Assembly (NCBI GenBank): GCA_030710605.1 | Contig: CP092869.1 | Span: 13,399,295 to 13,463,294 of the forward strand | From: Cordylochernes scorpioides | Lineage: Eukaryota; Arthropoda; Arachnida; Pseudoscorpiones; Chernetidae | Direction: 5' to 3' | DNA: 64,000 nucleotides | Shown: one piece after another, positions 43,926 to 54,218 of the stretch | Layout of the letters: every line of letters starts with the position of its first letter | Position numbering within the stretch: the stretch's first letter is position 1 | The notes under the pieces: model-generated | Databases searched by the model: none | Told to the model about the DNA's origin: nothing | The model's input: the letters and a program-made list of their open reading frames with translations, nothing else | Made by a program: the position numbers and the translations under genes

Positions 43926-44251
43926 AACCACAAAGTAGAAGTAATAACTGAAGATTCGCACTGCTTTCACCATCATTCTCCCACCCACGTGCAGACGCAT
44001 TCACCAGATTCTTTTGAAAAATCTGAGGAGTCATTAAGCGAGCGGAAACCTTAATTGGGTCTTGTTTTGATGCAGCAAGGATGTACGTCGTGGATACAGT
44101 TTCTTGGAAAACCTTCAGATAGCACAGGAATACACAACAGATAAGCCTTAAATGAAAACCTACAAAAACTTTGAAAATTTTATATCAAATTCAAACCTTT
44201 TACTACAAAATATTATATTCGTTACCGAGGGCACATATTGGAATATATTTG
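43926..44251. other. Nothing recognised
   Basis: Minus-strand frames across 43776-44034 are read-through of the minisatellite. Confidence 0.4.
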
Positions 44252-44433
44252 AAAATTAAAATAGGAGCATATTTTGGATCAAAATATTTATTAAATTTAA
44301 ATATTTCGACGAGGCTGTTCGCCTATTTTCTTCTCGGAAAAAAAAATTCAAAAGAAGAAGTAGGCGAACAGCCTCGTCGAAATATTGAAATTTAATAAAT
44401 ATTTTGATCCAAAATATGATCCTATTTTAATTA
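44252..44433. repeat. Foldback element with arms of about 80 bp
   Basis: 'atatttcgacgaggctgttc' and 'gaacagcctcgtcgaaatat' are the inner core. Inversion extends outward through 'ggatcaaaatatttatta'. The spacer is about 20 bp. Confidence 0.88.
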
Positions 44434-44494
44434 TCAAAAATGGATTGCTCTATATTCAAAGACCTATTTGAAAATGTATATATGTTGCCTGGAT

Positions 44495-44580
44495 TATAGG
44501 AGTTCCATCTATGCTTCTTTTCTGTAGTGAATCTGTATAAGACCAGTGGTCTTAATAAAGCTGTATGTGTGTATGTATTT
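44495..44580 (+). repeat. LINE 3' end
   Basis: 'gattataggagttccatcta', 'gtgaatctgtataagaccag', 'ggtcttaataaagctgtatg' then TG-rich repeat. Confidence 0.65.
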
Positions 44581-45280
44581 TAGAGGCCGTCTTCAAAAAA
44601 TGAATAGAAATGCATTCAAACACTACCTTTGCATAGCCGAGATGGTTTGGTTAGCATTTATAAATGTTTATTTACGTGAAAATATCTCCACAAAGTCAGA
44701 AATTTAATCGAAATACATAGATAATGTTAGTAATAGAATCAACATTAACATATTTACATAGTAGCATATGTTCCTTTTCCGTTGGTTCTCCGCACAGTTT
44801 ACAAACATACGAGCTGATGGAATTCCAAGTTTTTATATTTTACATTAACATGATAGTTATTTTGTTAGTATTTGAAATACTATATATACATATCTAAATA
44901 TATTCTTTATGTATTTAGTCAAATTGTTTCAATTAATTATTAGAATATTTTCATAGAGTAGGGGCTATTTCTCAATTGGTGAAAATAAATATTATGAAAA
45001 TATTTCAGATTAATCCCATAAACCATGGTCCTATTAAAGATTCTTAGAAAATTTGAAAAATTAGATGATCAAATAAAAGAAAAAGTAATTTAAAAGTAAA
45101 CTTTATCTACATATATATGTTATAATATATTAAGATATTTTGTTGAGAGATTAATTTCTGGTTCTATTGAGTATATGAATATGTAATGGTATTGTTTGTA
45201 GTGATGTCATTTTGAAAGAAAATTGGATAGTTGCCTGTCGAAGGACGTCAAAGTCCGATAGCTTGCCGAATTTACAGCAT
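44581..45280. other. AT-rich, nothing recognised
   Basis: No frame or repeat supported. A retroposon-type hairpin 'tgtcgaaggacgtcaaagtc' lies at 45237-45256. Confidence 0.4.
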
Positions 45281-45545
45281 TAACCCGTAAGCGGTCGCAA
45301 TGGGTAAAAATTACCCAGAAGGAACTTTTAGAGAATATTTCTATATTAAAAAATATATATATTCAAAATATATTATCAGTACCTTTCTAAATCTCTATCT
45401 AAAGATTATTATAATAAACCTATAATTTTTATATAATGACATTTATTCCTTTTATTAGCATGTTTGGGTCAATTTTACTCAGTGCGACCTTTTGAGTTCT
45501 CGTCATTGGGTAATTTTTACCCAGCGCGACCTGTTATCGCTTTGT
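45281..45545. mobile_element. piggyBac-like MITE (putative)
   Basis: TTAA followed by CCCGTAAGCGGTCGCAATGG and 'gtaaaaattaccca' at the left. 'tgggtaatttttacccagcg' and 'cgacctgttatcgc' at the right are inverted. The TTAACCC start is typical of piggyBac-like elements, but the right TTAA is not intact. Confidence 0.5.
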
Positions 45546-46599
45546 TTTTGGTTTTGCGTAATTAATAAAATAAATAAGTCACCGTTAACTGTTTTTCCTT
45601 CTTCGAGATAAAACAATCTACTATCCTCACTGCGGTTAATTTTTGAAAACAAATGTCTTTTTTTTTTCATAAAGGTTTATTTAAATTGATTTTTCAGAAC
45701 AGATCTTAAGAAATATAACTAAAGGTGTGTCAACAAGTCAAAGTAAGAAACTTCCAAAGTTAGTGAAACATCTTCCAACGTGACTTCCCAGCGCAGGAAT
45801 AAGATTACACATGCTGACTCACGCGGATTTCCTTCTCGTACACGGAAGTCGACCTTCTAAACCCAACTAACGTTGAACGATAATTGATTCTTTTAGCTGT
45901 TCACCGTCGACATAGGAGAATTCTTTAAGTCTTGTTTAACAATATCTTGTAACTTTCAAGATTATGTAGGACGTAACGCTAGAATTTTATCTAATACGAG
46001 AAAACAACAACCGCCCTCCTTCTGCAAAGGTCTGTACCTTCTTTAACTTTTTCCATTTTAACACATGTTGAAAGGAGTTGACTTAGGCAAGTTGAAAATC
46101 ACAACACACACAAACCTTTATTAGGGATCAAGCCCCATACAGGATTCAAAAGTTGAAAAGCATAAGTCCAAGCATCTGTAGGAAGCGTAACATACCTACT
46201 CCTTGTTGGACACAACAGAGAAGTGTCTTTCCCAGAAGAAGCATGAAAAAATTCATAGTCATAGAAAACATCTTCCTGGAGCAATATCTAAATAAGGTTA
46301 TCATAAAATATCCGATAGTAATTTTCATTGTCTCGGAGGGAAGAGAGGATATTAGCAGTTTCATACGCCTATAAAGGTAACAAGTCAAAGATTTACAAGA
46401 TTTTCTTTGAATCATTAATTGCTAAGAGCTTTTCTTCTTATGAGACCAGTTCTACAGTTTATTAGAAAAGTTGAGACTATCGTTCAAAAGGAAGAAGATG
46501 GCTAAAAGGCACACAGCGTTTGTTATGTCTCCCCAACAAGCCTGTGTGTAACTGAATACCTATTTGCACTCATGAACAAACAAGTTTCATATTTTGATG
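45546..46599. other. Mostly unrecognised; LINE 3' end at 46100-46145 (-)
   Basis: 'acacacacaaacctttatta' with 'gggatcaagccccatacag' is a reverse LINE end (hairpin plus AATAAAG complement). Overlapping frames at 46099-46415 have no domain. Confidence 0.45.
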
Positions 46600-47085
46600 T
46601 CGCTGGTTGTCTGTTTTTTTTTGTTTTTTTTTTTTAGGCAAGACAGAGGCAATTTTGTTTACATTTGGTTATCTCGTGTATCTTCAATAAAGGTCACTGT
46701 AATATCTTTCAGAGTTATTGTCTCAATCCCGATATACATGGTAAAAGGTACAACTTCCTTAAGTTTTGTCCATGAGTATATACAAATCTATAAGACAGAG
46801 GTAATTTTGTTCACACTTAGTTATCTCGTGTATCTTCAATAAAGGTCACTGTAATATATTTCAGAGTTATTGTCTGAATCCCGATATACATACTAAAAGG
46901 TACAACTTCCTTAAGTATTGTCCATGAGTGTATACAAATCTATAAGACAGAGGTAATTTTGTTCACACTTAGTTATCTCGTGTTTCTTTAATAAAGGTCA
47001 CTGTAATATCTTTCATAGTTATTGTATGAATCCCGATATACATGTTAAAAGGTACAACTTCCTTAAGTTTTGTCCATGAGTATAC
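46600..47085 (-). repeat. 150-bp tandem array of a Tc1-like element (3 units)
   Basis: Reverse orientation relative to 12953. Each unit holds 'cttcaataaaggtcactgta', 'ttattgtctcaatcccga', 'ggtacaacttccttaagttt' and 'gtccatgag'. The period is about 150 bp (46769, 46920, 47069). The unit includes internal sequence that the 76-bp arrays lack. Confidence 0.85.
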
Positions 47086-47472
47086 ATAGTGACATGCTAC
47101 CATTGTTTTCTTTTTCTTCTTTTTCTTAGACTTCAGAACGAGTTAATCAATATAAGACGAGATTTTGTTGCATATCATGCATGAATGTGCCCATGATGGT
47201 ACTATGGATACTTACCTAGTAGAAATAGTAAAAAAGAATGTACGCTGTCAACAAAGTGAGATACTTGAGAAAGACATTTCTCCATGAAAGTGGCAGTGCG
47301 ATGGGTGACTTGAGGACGCCTCCTGTTCCATTGGATGACCCCAGGGCCGAGCACAGACAATGGTGACGGTGGGCGGAGGTCACGGGCCTCGCCTCAATGA
47401 CGACCAAGAAAGAAGCTGACCATCTGTTTGCATGGCTCCATGAACTTTCACTACTCGTCTGTGACTTGGGTG
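47086..47472. other. Nothing recognised
   Basis: GC-richer block 47280-47400; the minus-strand frame 47216-47407 has no domain. Confidence 0.4.
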
Positions 47473-47482
47473 CTTATATCTT
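47473..47482 (+). promoter_or_regulatory. TATA-like box about 29 bp before the U6-like start
   Basis: 'cttatatctt' sits where a type 3 pol III U6 promoter would carry its TATA box if transcription began near 47503. I cannot identify a proximal sequence element near -60. Confidence 0.25.
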
Positions 47483-47502
47483 ACTTTAGATTGTTGCACC
47501 AA

Positions 47503-48504
47503 GTTGTAGCTTTGCAGGGTAAGGGATACACAGAGAAGATTAGCATGGCCTCCGTGATACCAGTTCGGCGGTACAACTACTACAATAGGAAGGATACAGA
47601 GAAGATTAGCATGAACCCTGTGATACCAGTTCGGCGGTACAACTACTACAATAGGAAGGATACAGAGAAGATTAGCATGGCCCCTGTGATACCAGTTCGG
47701 ATGTACAACTACTACAATAGGAACGATACAGAGAAGATTAGCATGGCCCCCGTAATACCAGTTCGGCGGTACAACTACTACAATAGGAAGGATACAGAGA
47801 AGATTAGCATGATCCCTGTGATACCAGTTCGGCGGTACAACTACTACAATAGGAACGATACAGAGAAGATTAGCATGATCCCTGTGATACCAGTTCGGCG
47901 GTACAACTACTACAATAGGAACGATACAGGGAAGATTAGCATGGCCCCTGTGATACCAGTTCGGTGGTACAACTACTGTAATAAGAACGATACAGAGAAG
48001 ATTAGCATGGCCCCTGTGATACCAGTTCGGCGGTACAACTACTACATTAAGAACGATACAGAGAAGATTAGCATGGTCCCTGTGATACCAGTTCGGCGGT
48101 ACAACTACTACAATAAGAACGATACAGAGAAGATTAGCATGGTTGCTGTGATACCAGTTCGGCGGTACAACTACTACAATAAGAACGATACAGAGAAGAT
48201 TAGCATGGTCCCTGTGATATCAGTTCGGCGGTACAACTACTACAATAAGAACGATACAGAGAAGATTAGCATGGTCCCTGTGATACCAGTTCGGCGGTAC
48301 AACTACTACAATAAGAACGATACAGAGAAGATTAGCATGGTCCCTGTGATACCAGTTCGGCGGTACAACTACTACAATAAGAACGATACAGAGAAGATTA
48401 GCATGGTCCCTGTGATACCAGTTCGGCGGTACAACTACTACAATAAGAACGATACAGAGAAGATTAGCATGGATGACACTCAAAATGGTGAAGAGTTCTA
48501 ATAA
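47503..48504 (+). pseudogene. U6-like sequence with its 5' half tandemly repeated 15 times
   Basis: Fifteen units of exactly 66 bp carry ACAGAGAAGATTAGCATGG, first at 47530 and last at 48454 (924 bp = 14 x 66). Across the whole unit the order is that of U6 nucleotides 1-64: a 5' stem-loop with a TTCGGC loop ('ataccagttcggcggtac'), 'actactacaataag', then AACGATACAGAGAAGATTAG and CATGGCCCCT. After the last unit the sequence jumps to GGATGACACTCAAAATGGTG and AAGAGTTCTAAT, which is the U6 3' end with about four substitutions. So one U6 copy has had its 5' half amplified in place. The ACAGAGA box and AGC triad are intact in 14 units; the unit at 47926 reads ACAGGGA. Because 66 is divisible by three, a frame of 357 codons (47428-48501) happens to stay open and reads a 22-residue repeat; I regard this as incidental. 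Confidence 0.85.
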
Positions 48505-48833
48505 GGATGTTATAAGAGGGTCACGTGTTTCCACAGGTCTGGGCACCGCAAGCTGCCGGAGGTGAAAGACCTGGGAAGTCGGGTCAGCCCAGGAAATCAA
48601 TAGAGAACCTCCACGATAGGTTTTGGCATGTCTCCGAGACCTATGACGTCACGCTACCTTCTTTCCTCTTCCAGTCATCCTTTAACGACAATCACAGCAC
48701 AGACATTCACTCTAAGTAAATACACCTTCATCCCTGACTTTACAATTTAATAAAATTAACAAGCACTCAAAGGCCAAATTTCTTTTACTATTTGTATCTC
48801 TATAGCTTTCGGGCTTATATGTCCTTCAACAGG
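48505..48833. other. Nothing recognised
   Basis: Short + frames only. The retroposon-like hairpin 'agctttcgggcttatatg' (reverse) lies at about 48804. Confidence 0.4.
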
Positions 48834-49370
48834 AGAACTAACACCTACCCACATATTCTCATGCCTAGCAATGGCCGCAGTCTTTCAGAAAATCGACATG
48901 GACCCAGAGCAGTAGCTTTACACACCCAAGATAGAGTACATTGTGACTGCTGTGATAGAGATGCATGGAGACATCTGAGGCTCTTCATTGGACACAACAA
49001 CAACAGAAAATTGACATGAACCCAGAACAGCAGCTTTACATACCCAAGATAGAGGACATTGCTACTGCTGTGATAAAGATGTATGGAGACATCTGAGGCT
49101 CTTCATTGGACACGACAACAACAGAAAATAGACATGGACCCAGAGCAGCAGCTTTACACACCCAAGATAGAGTACATTGTGACTACTGTGATAGAGATGT
49201 ATGGAGACTTCTGAGGCTCTTCATTGGACACGACAACAACAACATAAAATTGACATGGACTTAGAACAGCAGTTTTACACACCCAAGATAGAGGACATTG
49301 CGACTGCTGTGATAGAGATGTATGTAGACATCTGACGCTCTTCATTGGACACGACAACAACAAAGGAAGA
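48834..49370 (+). repeat. LINE 3' tail in four tandem copies (about 115-121 bp)
   Basis: 'gaaaatcgacatggaccca' or variants recur at 48888, 49009, 49124 and 49243. Each copy runs through 'cagctttacacacccaagat' to 'ctcttcattggacac' and (GACAACAACAAC). Only the first copy has the preceding codons (ACACCTAC.CACATATTCTCA). Stops interrupt every copy. Confidence 0.85.
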
Positions 49371-49869
49371 ACTAGTTGTATGACTTCCAACTAACTATAA
49401 CGGAGTGTATAGATAGCTGGAAGTCATTCACCTAGTTCTCCTTTTGAAGGGCATGTTGGCCCGAAAACTAGAGAAATGCTAATAGTAAAATAAACTTGGC
49501 CTTGAATTTTGCTTGTTGATTTTTTTTAAACTATAAGTAAACACTACATATAGTGCATTCTGTTTGCTGAGGATGGGATCATTCGACGCTTTTTTTCTGT
49601 GAATCTATAGGACTGATTTCTATAATTAGAGAACTGAAGATGTAAGCCATCAAATGCAGAGAGACTCCATTATTACAATAGTGGTAGCGATCTGGAAGAT
49701 TGAATGAATGAAATCGCTGGGGACATTCATCACTGATAGGTCAAACCATCCCAATTACGTATTTTACCATTTAAGAAGATATCGGTTTTGCTATTCATTG
49801 GAAAATGGGTGCCGTTGCTACGTTAGTCACCTTGGAAACGTACCAGAATTTGGTCAAATATTCCAAGGG
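49371..49869. other. Nothing recognised apart from a retroposon-like hairpin
   Basis: 'gaagggcatgttggcccgaa' at about 49446. The upstream part of the open frame at 49708-49870 is not LINE-like. Confidence 0.4.
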
Positions 49870-50140
49870 TCCAGGGGGGACCGCAGGAAGGTGTGGTCGG
49901 ACTTCTCTCCCCTCCCAAATACAATACATCCAGATGGCACAAGAACCTACAGGACATGCAACAACTGTCCTGGTGTGGAACTAACACCTACTCACATATT
50001 CTCATGTCCAGCAATGGCCGCAGCCTTGGAGAAAATTGACATGGATCCAGAACAGCAGCTTTACACACCCAAGATAGAGGACATTGGTGCTGCTGTGAAA
50101 GAGATGTATGGAAACATCTGAGGCTCTTCATTTGACACGA
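49870..50140 (+). pseudogene. LINE ORF2 C-terminal fragment, best copy of its family
   Basis: Encodes DGTRTYRTCNNCPGVELTPT then HIFSCPAMAAALEKIDMDPE and ends KEMYGNI-stop at 50121. The C-x2-C-x9-H-x4-C spacing is the terminal knuckle of Jockey/I-type LINE proteins. The 3' end is 'ctcttcatttgacacgac' and (AAC)n. The frame is open leftward to 49708, but that part is unrelated, so the copy is 5'-truncated at about 49865. Confidence 0.75.
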
Positions 50141-50323
50141 CAACAACAACAACCATTAAAGAACTGAAGATGAAAGCCATCATGTTGCAGGCAGACTATA
50201 TGATTGCAATATTAGCGTGATCTGCTAGATTTAAATTAGTGAAATCGCTTAAAAATTTCACCACTAAGCCAAGCCTTCACAATTCTCTTTCATTTTAAGT
50301 TTACTAATCGAAGTATTCTGGAA

Positions 50324-50423
50324 NNNNNNNNNNNNNNNNNNNNNNNNNNNNNNNNNNNNNNNNNNNNNNNNNNNNNNNNNNNNNNNNNNNNNNNNNNNNN
50401 NNNNNNNNNNNNNNNNNNNNNNN
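50324..50423. other. Assembly gap 2 (100 N)
   Basis: Exactly 100 N. The right flank starts ACGGCGGTGGAATTATCAAG, homologous to 12556 in copy A, the very next base after the homologue of the left flank of gap 1. Confidence 0.99.
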
Positions 50424-51047
50424 ACGGCGGTGGAATTATCAAGAGGGAACCTAGTTCTACATTTGTAGATGAACTGAACCAAGACAAATAAGTCTTACTA
50501 CCACACTATAACTATGGATTGTTCATCTTGGTGAATCCTTATTGATGAGGTATACCAGTCTTAGGAAATATACACTTACATTTATAATAGTAAAGAAATT
50601 GTAATAAATATTACACATAGCGTTAAATCCTTTCATAATATTTTTATTTTATTAACTTATTCAGTGAGAAGAATAGTATAAAAGTATTATAAAATAAATA
50701 AAGCTTCCAGGGTTAAGTTTCTTTTGCAACTTTTTATTTTCAAGTTTTCAGACTTGTCAGTTCTTCAACAGGATTATCACGTTAAATTTTTAATAATAAA
50801 TACATATTTTTTTTATATATACATAATTTAAATACTTATGATCTATTTAGAGAAAAAATATATTACATTATTTCAGTTTGAAAAACAAAATTTTTTTAAT
50901 TATAGTATAAAAGTATGAAATTTTACTGGGATTAGGTGGATGAAATAGTAAATTTGCACAATCAGGAAATGTCTTTTCCCTCATTTATATAGTTAGGCTA
51001 CTATATAGTTATATAGTGAAAGACACGCACACACTTTCTTTCTCTTA

Positions 51048-51825
51048 TACACTCATGGACAAAACTTAAGGAAGTTGTGCCTTTTAGCATGTATATCGGG
51101 ATTTAGACAATAACCCTGAATGATACACTCATGGACAAAACTTAAGGAAGTTGTGCCTTTTAGCATGTATATCGGGATTTAGACAATAACTCTGAATGAT
51201 ACACTCATGGACAGAACTTAAGGAAGTTGTACCTTTCAGCATGTATATCGAGATTGAGAAAATAACTCTGAATGATACACTCATGGACAAAACTTAAGGA
51301 AGTTGTGCCTTTCAGCATGTATATCGGGATTCAGACAATAACTCTAAAAGATACACTCATGGACAAAACTTAAGGAAGTTGTACCTTTTAGCATGTATCT
51401 CGGGAATCAGACAATAACTCTAAAAGATACACTCATGGACAAAACTTAAGGAAGTTATACCTTTCAGCATGTATATCGGGATTCAGACAATAACTCTGAA
51501 AGATATTATAGTGACCTTTATTGAAGACACACTAGATAACCAAGTGTGAACAAAATTGCTTCTGTCTACTTAAAAATATGTATATATTATTCTTCAAATT
51601 AAAGATACTCTTGCCAGTAAATCTTTTTTGTTGTCTCGACGTTTCGACAAAAGACGAGGAAAAAAGATTTTTGTCGAAACAATAAAAAAGATTTACAGAA
51701 CGATATATTTTAATTTGAAGAACTATGAATTCCAGTCAGGCAGCCTCTATCTTTATGATATATAAATAAAAATACTCAAAGACTTTTTACTTCCTTAAGT
51801 TTTGTCCATGAGTGTAAAATAACAT
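51048..51825 (+). mobile_element. Tc1-like element with six-unit end array
   Basis: Copy B of 12953-14028: six 76-bp units (51051-51506), the internal block, the foldback at 51595-51722, and the right end TTAAGTTTTGTCCATGAGTG at about 51805-51824. Confidence 0.8.
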
Positions 51826-51933
51826 TTTCCCTATAGCGATGGAGAAATATTGAAAAAGTCTGGATCATCAGTGGTGAACCCTTCCACTGGTTTTGTCAGA
51901 TTAATCTACCATACCACTCTAATTTATATTAGA

Positions 51934-52136
51934 CTAGACGAATGACCCGGCTTCGCCCGAGAATTCCTCTGAATGCAATTTCCTTCATACTGAAATAACA
52001 TCAATAATAAATGGTAGAAGTGCCATAGAATAGCAATACGGGTTTATAAAAAGCGACATGCAAATTTGGTACCAATTGGTTCAGTAGTTTTTGAGTTTAT
52101 CGCGAAACAGACAACAGACATTGACTTTTATATATA
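51934..52136 (+). mobile_element. 203-bp retroposon-like insert absent from copy A
   Basis: Starts 'ctagacgaatgacccggctt' and ends 'ttgacttttatatata', with AGA on both sides. Copy A reads 'atattagattgttctg' straight through at 14141-14156. Same start/end style as 7072-7561. Confidence 0.75.
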
Positions 52137-52514
52137 AGATTGTTCTGCTTATATATCCAGAACTTTAAAGGATTTCTTTGTTATGGTATTTGTGGAAGCT
52201 ATAGATATAAGTTTATTCAATTCATATTTATATTTATTCTGTATTTAACCTTATATATAATCTTATATGAACATTGAACATCCAATCTCAATCTCTCTTT
52301 TCTCTCTCTTGAGGTAGGTAACCTGTATTCCTGAAGCGTATTAAAGTCGCCAACTATCTTGGTTGGTCTTTTGACTTCGCGTCTAATGATGGCAGCATAC
52401 ATAAGCTTTGAGAGAGGACTTCAGAAATATATATAAACACATATCCAAAGAGCATTGTCCTTCTGCAAATAATACCACCAAGTCAGGCATAATTACAATT
52501 GATATAAACTTGTC

Positions 52515-52706
52515 CTGGTGTGGAACTAACACCTACTCACATATTCTCATGCCTAGCAATGGCCGCAGCCTTGCAGAAAATTGACATGGACCCAGAACAG
52601 CAGCTTTACACACCCAAGATAGTGGACATTGCTGTTGGACAATGTGTTGGAGATGCATGGAGACATCTGAGGCTCTACATTGGACACGACAACAACAACA
52701 TATAAA
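52515..52706 (+). pseudogene. LINE ORF2 C-terminal fragment
   Basis: Copy B of 14523-14706 with about five substitutions. Begins GTGTGGAACTAACACC. Confidence 0.7.
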
Positions 52707-53049
52707 TTTGTTCTAATACAATAAATGTAAGACCTATGCTCCCAATTTTAAAGCAATCTGCGAACTGTTAGATTCAAATCTCAGAATTACGGCAACACCA
52801 GTTTCGGAAAATCCGGTAAATCCACCTCAATATCCCGATTTATATCTATGGCCCCCATCAGTTTAGGTCACAATAATCCACAATAGCTTATGAAAGTACT
52901 CTCATATTGCACCAATACACTTGTACAAATTTATGTAAAATTACTTATAGATGTAAAACATATCTCGTGTTTGTCTTATATATAATATGATAAGTCGATG
53001 TGTGCTTCATTAGTATCTTTATTTAGTTCAGTTCTAAGTTTAAAGACGA

Positions 53050-53290
53050 ACTAAAATGAATTATCTTCTTTTTCTTTCTTATCTCCACTCAATCATATTA
53101 GGGTATCAAGCTTGTAGAGCTTATTGATGGTGTCTGCTAGGGATGTGTAGAGATCATCAATGGATGAGTTAATACAGTCAATAATATGGTTTGGAGTTTC
53201 AGGTTGACACTTAGTACATAGTGGGAAAAACTTGTAACCATTCTGGAAAGTCATTGTCCGTAGATGACCAGACTTAAGTCTGGAAATCAA
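53050..53290 (-). pseudogene. LINE C-terminal fragment
   Basis: Minus-strand frame ISRLKSGHLRTMTFQNGYKF then FPLCTKCQPETPNHIIDCIN and SLADTINKLYKLDTLI-stop. RLxSGH followed by the C-x2-C..H..C knuckle is a common LINE ORF2 C-terminus in arthropods. It is open over 65 codons, with no RT upstream. Confidence 0.75.
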
Positions 53291-53900
53291 AGATTGTTCC
53301 TTTGGGAGAACAGAATTGATGCTTGTCCCTTCTTAGTATTGAAATGGATTATAAAATTGATTGATTCTGCTAGCTCCTATCTTAAATATAATTAGTCCAG
53401 GCCGATGACTATCATGGCAGGTATGCAATTGCTTGTAATGTAAGTATACCACGCACATGTGTGTCTACACCGGTAGATGCCTTTTGAAGCGAAATTGACT
53501 TGTTGATTTTAATAAGTTCTAATACAAATGAAAACACCAAAACTCGAATGTTTATTTTCACAAATAAATCAAACTTCTACTTTTCTTACTGCGATAAAAA
53601 ATATTAGGTGGGCTTGGCTTATCGGTGGTGAACCCTCCCAGATTTAATCTACCAGACCACTTCTTTAGAACTCTAATATTGTATTGGATCATTCTGCTTA
53701 TATATGCTGCAATGAAGGTTGGAATTTTGGAAATGGTATATAAGCAAACTATGGATATAAGCTTTTAGGACAGTAGAATTACATATGAATATTTGCATCA
53801 AGCAATGCTCATCCACAAACAATAAGAACAAGGCCTATTAGGTATAAATGAATCTGAAAGAAACATTCGCGTGCTTATAAATGTTTTATAAGTTCTATAT
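53291..53900. other. Segment absent from copy A; mostly unrecognised
   Basis: Contains a damaged SINE-like relic (53410-53480) and the dispersed 'cggtggtgaaccctcccag' block at about 53622-53640. Confidence 0.45.
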
Positions 53901-53913
53901 ATAATTTTGTTCT

Positions 53914-54218
53914 ATGAAATTCATATATTTAAATAGAATAAAGAGTAATAACCTTGGAAAGAAGGCATACATGATTAATGTAAATATTAACAATGATTCG
54001 AAACTTACTCTAGCTGCGAACCAAAAGATGACAGATTTTAAACGCGATGGGTCTATTGCATATTGGCAAGCTTTCGATCAAGATATCATCGACAGACTAA
54101 AACTAGAGTCTAGTTCTTGGCCCGACAAATTGAAAGAAGTCGAGAGAATCAATCCCAACTATTATTGTAAAAGTGAAATAAATAGGCGAATTACACTAAA
54201 TGCTTATTTTTATTACTT
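53914..54218 (+). other. Unidentified open frame cut by a LINE tail
   Basis: One frame is open from an ATG at 53914 to 54261. Its first 100 codons include KMTDFKRDGSIAYWQAFDQD and LKEVERINPNYYCKSEINRR, of ordinary protein-like composition with no domain I recognise. The last codons (from about 54219) are read from the LINE tail. It could be the end of an unknown transposon protein or a captured exon. Confidence 0.3.

Noticed and set aside
43776..44034. Two minus-strand frames at the end of the 55-bp minisatellite
   Set aside because: Read-through of the minisatellite into flanking sequence; no domain.
48220..48600. 126-codon minus-strand frame with HANLLCIVLIVVVVPPN repeats
   Set aside because: Complement of the U6-like array; periodicity artefact.
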